64,000 nt of DNA from Pseudomonas floridensis (GCF_002087235.1 NZ_MUIO01000072.1:1-64000), one strand, 5' to 3'. Positions 37,176 to 46,658 are shown, counted from the first letter of the stretch. Numbers and translations: made by a program. Notes: generated from the sequence alone by a model not told the origin.

Positions 37176-39161
37176 TCAGACCACCTCTGTCACGGAGGCT
37201 TCGTCCTTGGCTCCAGATTCCGGCACCGCGCCCAAGTCAAAGCTCGTCTGCTCTTGGGTTGCGAGAACCTTGAGAAGAAGCGCGTCCGTTTTGAGGTTGC
37301 CATAGCGGTCTTCCAAGGTTTCCCGCAGACGCATCAGACGTAAATTGGCCGTGCCGACCAGTGTTCCATAGGTAGTGGCGCGCACCTGCCCATACTTATG
37401 GTGCTCATCGCCAACGGTCTTCGTGGTGGCCACCCCTGCTGCAATCGACTGCCCCACTACCCATGCCGTTATGAACGGAGAACCGTTTACATACCCTGAG
37501 CTCGCGATGTCCTGGACGTACTCGTCGGCCTGGCTGACCTCTTTTCGGTTGAGTTTGAATCCACCTTTCTTAAGTTCAATCAGAAGGATGTTTTGCATTT
37601 GGGCGAGCGAAGCGTCGTGCGGGTCGAACTGCTCGATCCCCACAAGCTGCGCGGTGGATCGATCCGGCAGCACCACGATGTCGGGACGTTTGCGCTCGTT
37701 GATGAATGCTGCGTCAGCATCCCTCCACAGCTGCTTCGCAACGCTTTTCAGCGTCATGTTGGAGCAGTACTCCATTGACTCAAATTCGGGCCCAAACAAC
37801 CACCGGGAACGCAGTATTAGGGGATGCAGAGTGTGCAACTCATCGGTATCAGGATCCTCAGCCAGCCTGCTGATAGCTTCTATGACACTGAGCCGGTCAT
37901 CGATCTCGTCCAGCACTCTCAGAGCATCCTTGACTGACCAGTCTGCCAACAATGAGTCCAGCCCCTCGATATCGGACGCAGGCAGGTGGGCCAGCTTGGT
38001 GAGCAAGGATGCCCCGCTCTTGGATTTCTCTAGGTTGATCACCGCTTTCACTGCTGTCGCGAGAAAGTCTGGTGAGACCATTGGGTGGGCCTGGGCCACG
38101 GCTTTAGTGAATTCAGTCACTTCCATCTGAGCGCCCTGCCCCAAGGTTTTGAGCTCAGAGCGATTCTGCACCAATGCATCTTCAGACGTTGCCTCTACAA
38201 CCTCGTTAGCCAGCTCATTCGCAACGTGGTTGATGCACTCCGCTGCAGCCTTGAATAACTCCTCGACGGCTGGCGTTGACTGAAACCCCGTCCAATCTTG
38301 GAATACGTGCCCCTCAAATCCTTGGGTGTCCACGATGACTTTGTAGCGTTTTGCGAACCGTGTACGACCATCGAAGTTAGCGACCTGGCCAATCACCCAT
38401 GAGGGGTCACCCACGAGCCGATTCTCAACCCAGAACGCCACGCCTTGGTGAATGGACGAATGATTCTGCTGTGTGGAGTCGATGACGATGACTTTTGCAC
38501 TACGACCATCGCTCAATTCAAGGCGGTGGGTTCGAGCGTGCTGCTCAAGCTTCGCCAACGTCAGAGGCACCCCGTTCACTCGAATCTGAAATGCCGGATC
38601 ATGGACGAATCGGGCGGCAAGCACTGTCACGATCTCTTTAATATCGGGCATTTTACGGGTGACCGATACAGAGAGCCGGGTGCCAGAACCATCTCGTTCG
38701 GCAAACTCTTCCGAGCGCACGACAAACGGGCTGGGGCCGGACTCTGTCCCCACGACGAATGTGCAGAGCTTGCTGTCACGCCAGGTTTCGACCTGATACT
38801 GATCACCGAAGCAGAGCAGCCCATGTCGACCTACCCCGTTGCGCCCGTAGGCCTTCCTGAGTTTGGCATTTCTGCCTTTGGGAAATTCGACCTTGGAGCT
38901 CTGGTGCTTCAGGCGGTCATACCGCAGAGTCATCCAGCGCTTGCTGAATTGCGCGGCCGTCATCCCATGGCCGTCATCAACGACGGTGAGCGTACCGCCC
39001 GGCTCGGTGGGGAGAAACAGGTCAACCTTGCTGGCACCGGCATCCCATGCATTCGCCACAAGCTCGGTTAACGCAACCTGGGGCACATGCGCAACGGGGC
39101 CTAGTTCACGGAGAAGGTAGTCCTCCTCAAACAACGAAAGATGACGGGTTTGGTCAGACAT
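37176..39161 (-). CDS. GHKL (Hsp90/MORC-type) ATPase fused to PD-(D/E)XK-like domain
   Basis: A 661-aa protein; the start at 39161 is set by GGAGGGAA upstream. The N-terminus is a GHKL ATPase: N-box TELVANAWDAGA (about 36-47), G1 box VVDDGHGMT, and AYGRNGVGRHGLLCFG as lid/G2 region. A central transducer-like helical part follows. The C-terminal 150 residues include RPDIVVLPD and NILLIELKKGGFKL, fitting D…E-x-K of PD-(D/E)XK nucleases. A DNA-gated nuclease resembling bacterial MORC-like proteins is the natural inference. It sits between Gabija and retron loci, so defence is likely. No partner gene is adjacent on its strand. Confidence 0.75.
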   Translation of the reverse strand: MSDQTRHLSLFEEDYLLRELGPVAHVPQVALTELVANAWDAGASKVDLFLPTEPGGTLTVVDDGHGMTAAQFSKRWMTLRYDRLKHQSSKVEFPKGRNAKLRKAYGRNGVGRHGLLCFGDQYQVETWRDSKLCTFVVGTESGPSPFVVRSEEFAERDGSGTRLSVSVTRKMPDIKEIVTVLAARFVHDPAFQIRVNGVPLTLAKLEQHARTHRLELSDGRSAKVIVIDSTQQNHSSIHQGVAFWVENRLVGDPSWVIGQVANFDGRTRFAKRYKVIVDTQGFEGHVFQDWTGFQSTPAVEELFKAAAECINHVANELANEVVEATSEDALVQNRSELKTLGQGAQMEVTEFTKAVAQAHPMVSPDFLATAVKAVINLEKSKSGASLLTKLAHLPASDIEGLDSLLADWSVKDALRVLDEIDDRLSVIEAISRLAEDPDTDELHTLHPLILRSRWLFGPEFESMEYCSNMTLKSVAKQLWRDADAAFINERKRPDIVVLPDRSTAQLVGIEQFDPHDASLAQMQNILLIELKKGGFKLNRKEVSQADEYVQDIASSGYVNGSPFITAWVVGQSIAAGVATTKTVGDEHHKYGQVRATTYGTLVGTANLRLMRLRETLEDRYGNLKTDALLLKVLATQEQTSFDLGAVPESGAKDEASVTEVV

Positions 39162-39749
39162 TAATTCCCTCCATGGATGAGTGTTTCCAGACCAAAAGGC
39201 CACAAAGCAAATACATGCCCGCAATCGTACCCCAATAGCCCGTCTGGCTGAATCACCAGTTCTGGTAACACCTCCGGCCCGACGGGATGAGATAGAAAGC
39301 GCTACAGCACTACGCGTTTTCCAATTCCTGTCAATGAGGACGGTGGTGTCCGCGACTTTTGATCTCAGTAGTCGGCGTGCGCGTGGGGCTATCGGATTGC
39401 CCATTCCCGGCGCAAGCATTGATAGCTGCAACGCCTCTCGCAGAATTTTGGTTCAGCAATAATTATCGCTGAGCCATAATTTCAAATAACTCTAGCCGTA
39501 AGCTCTGCACTGTTCGAATTACCGAGTACCTATCAAGGACGATCCAGCATGCCCCCCGTGAGTTCGTGATCCCTGCATACTCAAGAACTGCTGGACTGAA
39601 CAAACGAGCCAACTCCACTATGCTGGCTTGGCCCCGTCCAAAACGCGACGCATCTGCCAGTGCCAATGGGCCAGTGCGACCAACACAACCAGGCGCCGCC
39701 AAGCTTCCCCGATAGCGGCCAACACCAGCAGAAACAGAATGGAGACATC
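39162..39749. other. Divergent region upstream of the retron operon
   Basis: 588 bp. The left part holds the promoter of the GHKL gene. Two hairpins near the right part could be RNA structures: 39450-39475 (GGTTCAGC/GCTGAGCC, one wobble pair), and 39544-39594 where CCAGC…AGTTC pairs with GAACTGCTGG around a 19-base loop with a 12-base bulge. Some retrons carry their msr-msd RNA before the effector gene, so this is an alternative location for it. A 98-codon minus frame (39463-39759) is not convincing. Confidence 0.35.
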
Positions 39750-41015
39750 GTGCAGCCATTGAAGGAGCAAGAAAAAACCCAGCTATGGCTCGATCAGTTC
39801 GAAAGCCCCGCCGACCGTCTGCTGGCCGAGAAGCTGCTCGACTCGATCAGCTACTGCCCTCTCAACGAATTCAAAAATAGCCTCACCAAGCTCATAAAAA
39901 ACACACTTCCATCAAAGACCACATCAGCGCTTTTCATCGAGCGCGAACTACAAAAAACAAGAGCTAAGCTCCCGCCTCCGATATACGAGTCGAAAAAGAC
40001 CTACAATCCAAGGTCGAAGAAGAAGCACCTGCGAGCTCAGGGCGCAGCGATACAGGCCATTAAATCGCTTAACTACACCAGCCAAGATATTGGAAGTGAG
40101 ACGCTAACGACCCACGTTGCAACTACGCTCTGCCGCTCCAACGGCGCACGTTTTATACTTCAGCCCACTGCGAATAATGTCAGAGACTCCAAAGTCAGAA
40201 ACTTCGTCATCCTTACTGACTTTATCGGCAGCGGAGACCGGGCATTCGCGATGCTTGATGCCATGTGGAATGTTCCCTCGATTAGAAGCTGGCACTCGGG
40301 AAGGTTCATAAAGTTTTGGGTGATGGCTTACAGCGGCACAGGGCAAGGCATCAGAAAAGTTCAAACGCACAGATTCTCTCCAACCGTCGCAGTTGTAACC
40401 GACTGCCCGACTATTCATAACAGCTTCGATGCAGACCTGGAGGATATGAAATCCCTCTGCAAAAAATACGGAGCACACAGTGACAACCCATTGGGTTGGA
40501 AAAACACTGCCGCCCTGCTGGCCTTCGAACACGGGGCGCCGAACAACATGCCGGCGATATTCATCTCGGAGAAAAATAGAGGTAAGAGAAGATGGGCGCC
40601 CCTCTTTCCCAAACGCGTCACCGATGTCCTTCGTCAGTCCGCCCAACTCACCCAAACCAATATGGACGTCCTGTTCAGCACCGCCTTGAATTCTCTTCAA
40701 GCCATTGAAATCGCACAGTCCCCCCGGTTCAAGCGATCCAATGATCAAAGCAAATCCGCAATAATCGTTCTGCTAGCCCACTCGCAAGGCAAACGACGAA
40801 TAGCGGAGTTGCGCCGAATCCTACCGCTATCTTTAGACACATTAATTCACGCAACAGATCGTGCAGTCCGCAGGGGCTGGCTCACAAACTCGGGAGCGCT
40901 GACGCTGGCGGGCCATAAAGCTATCCGCTTCCTCCGACGCCAAGGGAAGAAGTTTTTTGTAGCCCCCGCCGCCCTCGCTCCGTATTATCCAACGCAGCTG
41001 AGGGCTCCGCAGTAG
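39750..41015 (+). CDS. Retron effector: phosphoribosyltransferase-like plus winged-helix protein
   Basis: A 421-aa protein; GTG at 39750 is preferred because GGAG lies six bases upstream. A longer frame reaches back to 39660. The central part has VILTDFIGSGDRAFAMLDAM (about residue 154), like the PRPP-binding loop of phosphoribosyltransferases. The C-terminal 90 residues form a winged helix (AIIVLLAHSQGKRRIAELRR, HATDRAVRRGWLTNSGALTLAGH). A reverse transcriptase gene follows after 160 bp. Phosphoribosyltransferase-like/winged-helix proteins are the accessory component of one published retron type (type III, from memory). It is presumed a toxin held in check by RT-msDNA until phage attack. Confidence 0.75.
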   Translation: MQPLKEQEKTQLWLDQFESPADRLLAEKLLDSISYCPLNEFKNSLTKLIKNTLPSKTTSALFIERELQKTRAKLPPPIYESKKTYNPRSKKKHLRAQGAAIQAIKSLNYTSQDIGSETLTTHVATTLCRSNGARFILQPTANNVRDSKVRNFVILTDFIGSGDRAFAMLDAMWNVPSIRSWHSGRFIKFWVMAYSGTGQGIRKVQTHRFSPTVAVVTDCPTIHNSFDADLEDMKSLCKKYGAHSDNPLGWKNTAALLAFEHGAPNNMPAIFISEKNRGKRRWAPLFPKRVTDVLRQSAQLTQTNMDVLFSTALNSLQAIEIAQSPRFKRSNDQSKSAIIVLLAHSQGKRRIAELRRILPLSLDTLIHATDRAVRRGWLTNSGALTLAGHKAIRFLRRQGKKFFVAPAALAPYYPTQLRAPQ

Positions 41016-41165
41016 CGGAATCTAGTATCCCGCACGTTGTGCGGGCGGTTTGGGAGCAAATTATGCTTACCGTCGAACGATCTCACGCGTACTGGAGGTT
41101 GGCAGCCTTCGTGGTGTTCGCTATCGAAGTCTGGCGCCAGAAGGCTTCCATCCGCAGGGCGGAAT
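41005..41165 (+). ncRNA. Candidate retron msr-msd RNA
   Basis: The 160-base gap between effector and reverse transcriptase is rich in structure. A 7-bp perfect hairpin (CCCGCAC/GTGCGGG, loop GTT) spans 41029-41045, and GGGAGC with an AGC trinucleotide follows at 41052-41057. A larger hairpin spans 41100-41150: TGG-C-AGCCTTC pairs with GAAGGCT-T-CCA, one mismatch, and encloses smaller inverted repeats. Similar palindromic segments TCCGCAGTAGCGGAAT (41010-41025 approx.) and TCCGCAGGGCGGAATT (41151-41166) border the region and could pair through TCCGC/GCGGA as a1/a2. This is inference from structure; branching G is not determined. Confidence 0.4.
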
Positions 41166-41175
41166 TTAAAGGTAG

Positions 41176-42342
41176 ATGACCCGCTGGAGCTCTCAGCCCT
41201 ATCTAAAAGCAGGCCGCCAAGCAGGCGTGTCTGAGAGTATTCTGCAAAATGCTGTGCAGACGGCAAAGCAGATGAAGCACAGCTGCCCGCCTATATTTAC
41301 CCTGAAGCACCTCGCTCACCTGACTGACGTCCCATACCCCTTTTTACATCGAACGATTAGCCGTAAGTACAGGGCAGAAGCGTACAACGTATTCAAGCTG
41401 AAGAAGCAGAATGCTGGGCACAGCCCAGATCGGTTCAGGTGGATCTGTGCGCCCACGGAGGATTTGCTCCGGGCGCAGCGCTGGATCAACACCCATATCC
41501 TGTCCAAAATCCAGCCGCACGAAGCCAGTTTCGCCTACGACAACCGTAACGGGGTGCTTGAGACCGCACAACTCCACTGTGGGGCGACGTGGCTGATCAA
41601 GCTCGACCTCACTAACTTCTTCGAGTCGATCTTGGAGCCTCAAGTCTACGAGCTCTTCAGGTCATTCGGTTACCAACCACTGGTGGCATTCGAGCTTTCG
41701 AGGCTCTGCACCCGTGTTCGCGCTAGCGGTAACCCGGATCAACGACATGGCAACAAGCCGCTTCCTCCGGGTTTACCCTATTCCGGAGACACCCGCATTG
41801 GCCATCTGCCCCAAGGAGCCGCGACGTCTCCGAGGATTGCCAATCTGGTCATGCAGTCGTTGGACGAGACGTTGCAGACCTATGCGACAGAAAATAATTT
41901 GATGTATTCGCGGTATGCGGACGACCTCGTATTTTCCTCCAAAGGCGTATTTGACCGGCTACAGGCTACTCAGCACATCAAGGCGATCAACAAGTGCTTA
42001 TCTGAGGAAGGATTCTGGCTAAATACTGCCAAGACGAAAATAGTTACGCCAGGCGCCCGCAAGATCGTGCTGGGGCTGCTGATTGATGGCGACACACCTC
42101 GGCTTTCGCAAGTCTACAAAAAGCATGTCAGCGACCATCTCTATTATTTGGCCCACCCCAAGATCGACGCCACAGCCCATGCAGCGCGACGTGGGTTTCA
42201 TTCGTTGCAGGGACTTATCAATCACGTCAGCGGGAAGATCGCTTACGGCCTCAGTATCGAACCCGATTGGGCAAACGAGCACGGCAAGCGCCTCAAACGC
42301 ATCTGCGCGCAGCTTCATGTTGACCATGTCCTGTTCCCGTGA
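41176..42342 (+). CDS. Retron-type reverse transcriptase
   Basis: A 388-aa reverse transcriptase. Domain landmarks in order: FRWICAPTEDLLRAQRWI (RT motif 1 region), WLIKLDLTNFFESI (first catalytic Asp), LPQGAATSPRIANLVM (motif 4) and SRYADDLVFS (catalytic YADD, about residue 248). These are followed by TKIVTPGARKIVLGLLID, the VTG-like block before the thumb typical of retron RTs. No maturase or endonuclease domain is present, excluding a group II intron. It would reverse transcribe a neighbouring msr-msd RNA into msDNA. With the upstream effector it forms an anti-phage retron. Confidence 0.9.
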   Translation: MTRWSSQPYLKAGRQAGVSESILQNAVQTAKQMKHSCPPIFTLKHLAHLTDVPYPFLHRTISRKYRAEAYNVFKLKKQNAGHSPDRFRWICAPTEDLLRAQRWINTHILSKIQPHEASFAYDNRNGVLETAQLHCGATWLIKLDLTNFFESILEPQVYELFRSFGYQPLVAFELSRLCTRVRASGNPDQRHGNKPLPPGLPYSGDTRIGHLPQGAATSPRIANLVMQSLDETLQTYATENNLMYSRYADDLVFSSKGVFDRLQATQHIKAINKCLSEEGFWLNTAKTKIVTPGARKIVLGLLIDGDTPRLSQVYKKHVSDHLYYLAHPKIDATAHAARRGFHSLQGLINHVSGKIAYGLSIEPDWANEHGKRLKRICAQLHVDHVLFP

Positions 42343-42708
42343 ATCCCATCGATAGCAGAAAAACTCTCGGGAATCCGGGCGTCAATCAGAGCGCTATAAA
42401 ATCTACCCTTTGTACCGGAGCCGTCTGTTCGGGCATGAAGTAAACATGATCAACGGCCGTCATGACGTCCTCTGGACTGAGATTCAATTGGTCAGCACGG
42501 GTGAGACTTACACCCTCCAACCGCCGTTGCCAGCTACATCTCCTCTAGGAGATCGAGGGCTGAAGGAGTTTCGACCAGCGTCCCTCGCCGGCGCGATCTT
42601 GAGCAATGACCTTCGCCTCCCTCATTGATGCGGCAGTCCACAGCGTCCTTAGGACGCTGCTATTGAAGCTGGCATACCATCCGCAATTGACAAACCATAG
42701 GCCTCATT
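42343..42708. other. Intergenic region with a hairpin and possible gene remnant
   Basis: 366 bp. A frame at 42446-42628 (60 codons, MINGRHDVLWTEIQLVSTGE) has no good ribosome site and may be a remnant. A perfect hairpin CAGCGTCC-TTA-GGACGCTG lies at 42641-42659; it lacks a T-tract, so terminator function is uncertain. Confidence 0.35.
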
Positions 42709-43437
42709 TTGTTCAGCATATTCAGATGGCTCCAACGAGAGAAGCGTCATTCCACGCAGCCAAACTTCATGATGAGTGATGACTACAAGGATCTGCCCGG
42801 CAGCCAAGGGCCCTCAGTCGACGATGTTCGCTTCGAAGCGATTGAGTTTGAAAAAGCCGTTAAAGGCTACATTGAGCGCCATACCGGAGAATGGCCTAAG
42901 GATGTCGGGCTCGGTAAGCTGATCCGAAATGAGTTACATGAATACCCAATGCACCCTGAACTTCCCGACCTCTGGCCGAAATTTTTACAAGAAGCCAAAG
43001 AGCTCAAAGCCTTGCGCAATAAAATTGTGCACTCCGACCCTTCCGGACTGCCTACATTGTCCGACCTTTACGAGCGCTTCCATCGTGCAAACACGCTGCT
43101 ACGTCCATTCGGGTTTGTGGGCAGTACTTCGCGAGACAAATTCTGTGAAATGGAGTGGAAAGGAGGTCATCTTCACTTCAAGATAAATGACGCCTGCTAC
43201 GCGCTTAACGGCCCGGATATCAACAACCTGCTCAGCGAGCTCGACCCATCGAGTCGTGGGAAAGTGCATTTTAAAAAAGGAAAGCTTGTTAGCTCCAAGA
43301 TGCTGGATTACGGCTATGAGCGATGCACCTACTACATCGAAGAATGCGAGCCTTTCGAGCTGGTTGAGGAAGAGTCCATGGCACTTCAGGATTTACTGAT
43401 GTGCTTTCTCAATGACCCTGAACTGAAGTATCCCTAA
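42709..43437 (+). CDS. Unknown protein with HEPN-like RNxxxH motif
   Basis: A 242-aa protein. The helical region at about residues 35-140 includes ELKALRNKIVHSDPSG, an RNxxxH motif typical of HEPN ribonuclease/nucleic-acid-binding domains. The preceding helices (FEAIEFEKAVKGYIERHTG) and following ones fit a four-helix bundle. The C-terminal 90 residues are beta-rich and unknown. No other gene overlaps it. It could be a toxin-like RNase or a domain of unknown function. Placement among defence genes supports but does not prove a defence role. Confidence 0.6.
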   Translation: MFSIFRWLQREKRHSTQPNFMMSDDYKDLPGSQGPSVDDVRFEAIEFEKAVKGYIERHTGEWPKDVGLGKLIRNELHEYPMHPELPDLWPKFLQEAKELKALRNKIVHSDPSGLPTLSDLYERFHRANTLLRPFGFVGSTSRDKFCEMEWKGGHLHFKINDACYALNGPDINNLLSELDPSSRGKVHFKKGKLVSSKMLDYGYERCTYYIEECEPFELVEEESMALQDLLMCFLNDPELKYP

Positions 43438-43928
43438 AATACAGCAGCCGCCCCCATGAGCCGGGATGTTCTCGCAGCCATAGTTGATGGAGTACGGGCA
43501 AAGATGCCTGCGTGCTCCTTCCGGGGACGGCTGTCGTAAGCCAGGCCAGTCAGCTAACGTCGACATCCTGGCCCTGCGGGCTTCCATCCTCATGCCCTCG
43601 GCCGAAAAGGCCTACGCGCTCTTCTTCTCCGGTTGATCTGGATGCCCCTGATGGCCTTGCTATTCAGCATCTAACAACCCTCTGCGGGAGGTGGTGAGCG
43701 CGAAGCAGACAGGCGTTCAGAACTCAACACATATCGATTGCCATGTCTAACGCACTTGTACCTCGGTGCCAAATCAGAGTTTTCGCGCCGTAGGCATCGC
43801 GCGCCCGGTAATTGTTGGCCTATTCTGCTTGGCGACCTTCCCTCAAGATTTGACTGATCCTGCGGCGAGCCAACATGCCCTGCGGGTCTCTTCCCGGAAC
43901 AACGCCGACCACTGCCAAGGAGTGCACT
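43438..43928. other. Intergenic region with a dispersed-repeat copy
   Basis: 491 bp without a convincing gene. Positions 43529-43600 match, inverted, a segment at 57851-57920: 24 bases starting TGGCCCTGCGGGCTTC (43569) are identical except for one base, and GGCTGTCGT occurs near the other end of both. It may be a small dispersed repeat or a remnant of a duplicated mobile unit. Confidence 0.5.
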
Positions 43929-45725
43929 ATGCCAGCCAATTATCCACCAGAGTGGTTCCAGATGGCGGACGTCCGGCGGCGCCGGCTATCGGCTTCCATC
44001 TGGATTCCCCTGCGTCAATCCGAGGTGTTGCACCAGCAAGGAACCGACAGAGAGCCTGGCACATTTGAAGAAACGCTTTGCGTCGGCTCACTGGCGGTCT
44101 ACACGGATCAGCGGGAGTTAGGTGAGACTCTTGGTTGGAGCTCCATTGGGTTGATACATACTCCTGGGCCCTATGCATTCGGCGATGGCCGATACAAACC
44201 AGCAGATCAATACCTCCACGATGAAGAAGAGCCGCCAGTGGGCGTGGAGCTCGTTCTTCTCAATCATCTGAACAGCGACCACGACACCCAGTGGCTGGTG
44301 AACCAGGATTTGATTCTGGCGCTGCGACTGATGCAGGAAGGTGATCTATGGGTAAGCCCCAACGAGGGTTACATGGAGGTTATCCGGCAACGCAGAAATA
44401 AAGCTGGTCGGGTGATCGCCATCGAAATCCGTGCTGAACATTTACGCGATTATTTATGCGCACGTGGTCTGGCCCTCAGGCTGGCGCAATACCGGGAGCG
44501 TAAGCAGTACGTGGCAGATGCATCTCACATCCCATGGCACGGGGCTCCTGTCGAAGAGAAGAAGGACAACGAGCTCTTCAAGCTGCATACCTTTAGCATC
44601 AGAGCCGATGGAGGCCTGCTGGGCCGCATGTCGGTGATGAGGGTCTGGCGAACAGATGTTGACCCTGAGGAAGACGTCCCAGCATTCGCTGCAGAGAACA
44701 ACAGCAACACCGACTATGAGCATTATGAAGTCGAGCACTCCGGGCTCACTTATGAGCAGGTCGACGGTAGGCTCTGGCGTGAAGAGTGGGTAGAGCCCGC
44801 ATCGCGGAGCGAACGGGTTCGTGGAGACCGACCTGAGGAGGAGCTGTACTACACAACAGGTGCCTCTGGTGAAAGGCTGTCGGCGAGAGTGCTCGACAAT
44901 GAGGATATCGGGCTGTACCTATGGTTCAAGGCAGAGGCGATTGAAGCCCTGTTGGCGTTCAAGGGATCGGCGTTGGAGTGGTACACATCGGACACTGGAT
45001 CAATCAAATGCTCGCCTGACTACAGTATTCATTTTGGCGTGAACGAGCAGAGTCACATCAATGCCCATGCTTACGACATCGTCAAACTACCGCTTTGGCA
45101 ACAAAAGATATGGCATGGGTTCAACATCTCGCCAGACGGCCGCCCATCGCGCGAGCTGGTGGCTTCCCAGTTTGAAAGCAATCCTGCAGATACCACCGCA
45201 CCCGAAGAGATGTTCAAGGTGGTGATTGGCAAGCTCAACGCTTTCTTCGCTAAACACTTTGATGCCCCGCTGTTTAAACCCCATGACCATGCGGCTGAAA
45301 TTCTACGCAACTGTCACCGCTTCCGAGCCTTGGACAAAAATGGCGTACTGGCATTGGCCAAAGACATTTCCAGACTGACTGCGGACTCTGTCGACATCGA
45401 TCTCTTGAGGCAGCTTGTGAAGGTTGATCCCAAGGAAAAGCTGGGAAGCTTGAAACTCTTGGAGCGCCTGCTGTTGAAGTACTGCGACAAGGACGTGGCG
45501 CGCCAGATAATGACGCCGCTTCATATTGCTTACGGCCTTCGCCTAGGCGACGCTCACCTGCCTTCCAAGAAAGATCTGGAGGAAGCGCTACGCGATCTGC
45601 ATACCCCCGAAGACGCTGATCCAGTCACGATCGGAGCAACCTTGCTGGCCAGGGTTAGTATCAGCCTTTGCGATATAGGGGACACCCTCGATGCTGGGCT
45701 TAAGGTCGAAAACAGAACGTCATAG
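43929..45725 (+). CDS. Large orphan protein of unknown function
   Basis: A 598-aa protein; the start at 43929 has AAGGAG six bases upstream. It is acidic, soluble and without signal peptide or membrane segments. I recognise no domain. Notable stretches are LNHLNSDHDTQWLVNQDLIL, SPNEGYMEVIRQRRNKAGRV, YEHYEVEHSGLTYEQVDGRL and a helical C-terminal third (HRFRALDKNGVLALAKDISR, LLERLLLKYCDKDVARQIMT). No nucleotide-binding or nuclease motif is evident. It lies alone between HEPN-like and XRE genes in the defence region, which makes it a candidate unknown defence factor. Confidence 0.65.
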   Translation: MPANYPPEWFQMADVRRRRLSASIWIPLRQSEVLHQQGTDREPGTFEETLCVGSLAVYTDQRELGETLGWSSIGLIHTPGPYAFGDGRYKPADQYLHDEEEPPVGVELVLLNHLNSDHDTQWLVNQDLILALRLMQEGDLWVSPNEGYMEVIRQRRNKAGRVIAIEIRAEHLRDYLCARGLALRLAQYRERKQYVADASHIPWHGAPVEEKKDNELFKLHTFSIRADGGLLGRMSVMRVWRTDVDPEEDVPAFAAENNSNTDYEHYEVEHSGLTYEQVDGRLWREEWVEPASRSERVRGDRPEEELYYTTGASGERLSARVLDNEDIGLYLWFKAEAIEALLAFKGSALEWYTSDTGSIKCSPDYSIHFGVNEQSHINAHAYDIVKLPLWQQKIWHGFNISPDGRPSRELVASQFESNPADTTAPEEMFKVVIGKLNAFFAKHFDAPLFKPHDHAAEILRNCHRFRALDKNGVLALAKDISRLTADSVDIDLLRQLVKVDPKEKLGSLKLLERLLLKYCDKDVARQIMTPLHIAYGLRLGDAHLPSKKDLEEALRDLHTPEDADPVTIGATLLARVSISLCDIGDTLDAGLKVENRTS

Positions 45726-45886
45726 CCCAGTTGCGGCTCATCCCTCGGTGAAAACCTGGTAATGGCAGGCAAGCTCTTCTGGCAGCCAACGGCCGGGCGC
45801 GCAGGCGCCTGTCGGGCTCCTGTCGTGTTGTGTCATTAGTAGCTTCTTCATCATGAGTCCTACCAACCTTCTGATGGAGCGAAACA

Positions 45887-46582
45887 ATGAACAGCACCAC
45901 GTCTGGCCAACCTCGCCTGTTGAACCTTGATGAATTCGCGGCCCTCATCCGCAAAATGCGCGAGGTCTTTCAGTGGTCGCAAGAGACCCTGGCCGAACTC
46001 GCGGGTTTGCACGTGCGGACTGTGCAGCGCGTCGAGAACGCCAAGTCGGCAAGTTTCGATACCCGCCGCGCACTCGCACGAGCATTCGAGATCGAGGACA
46101 TCGACGCATTCAACAAGCCCTACATCATTCCTAGTGAGGAAGAACTCAAAGAAGAGAAGACCCGCTTTGACCGCGACTACACCACGCTGCGGGCACTCCC
46201 CTTAGCGACTGGCCTTCAGCTCGCTAAGCTCGCAGAAGGTTCCACGGTCGATCTATGCCAGCCTGGTTTTGAAATCAAGCGTGAGGCTCATGAGCTCTTT
46301 GCGACTCTCGTCGACTATTTCCGCGAATATCGGGACTGCGCCTGCGATTACTCGGAAACCTCAAAATTTGCGGTGTACGACGAGATGCAGGAGCTCATCG
46401 ATGAGCTGCTCACGCTGCAGGTTTGTATTCAGTGCGCAACGCGTGAAATTCACCTGAAGGCAACGGGCAGCCAGCCAGATGCGAAACCCATGACTGTCGA
46501 GATGACTTACCTGATTGTCTTCGAACAGGGCAAAGCGCCGGAAGAATTCGCGGTGCAAAAGAAACTGGACTTCCGTTTCTGA
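45887..46582 (+). CDS. XRE-family helix-turn-helix protein
   Basis: A 231-aa protein. Residues 13-70 are an XRE helix-turn-helix (LIRKMREVFQWSQETLAELAG, HVRTVQRVENAKSASFDTRR). The remaining 160 residues are helical then beta (FDRDYTTLRALPLATGLQLA, MTVEMTYLIVFEQGKAPEEF) and unrecognised, perhaps a ligand or partner-binding part. It is preceded by 160 bp of intergenic sequence and followed by a SnoaL-like remnant. Target unknown. Confidence 0.75.
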   Translation: MNSTTSGQPRLLNLDEFAALIRKMREVFQWSQETLAELAGLHVRTVQRVENAKSASFDTRRALARAFEIEDIDAFNKPYIIPSEEELKEEKTRFDRDYTTLRALPLATGLQLAKLAEGSTVDLCQPGFEIKREAHELFATLVDYFREYRDCACDYSETSKFAVYDEMQELIDELLTLQVCIQCATREIHLKATGSQPDAKPMTVEMTYLIVFEQGKAPEEFAVQKKLDFRF

Positions 46583-46658
46583 TGCTTGCCGCGATGAGCA
46601 AGGACGATCATCCCACAGCCCGCTCACTTATCTGACGCGTGCTCAAACGCTTCGAGAC

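Noticed and set aside
39463..39759. 98-codon minus-strand frame before the retron effector
   Set aside because: No ribosome site or recognisable domain, and it overlaps the effector's probable start and hairpin region.
41176..42342. Group II intron reverse transcriptase
   Set aside because: No maturase or HNH domain is present, the protein is short, and the partner gene fits a retron.
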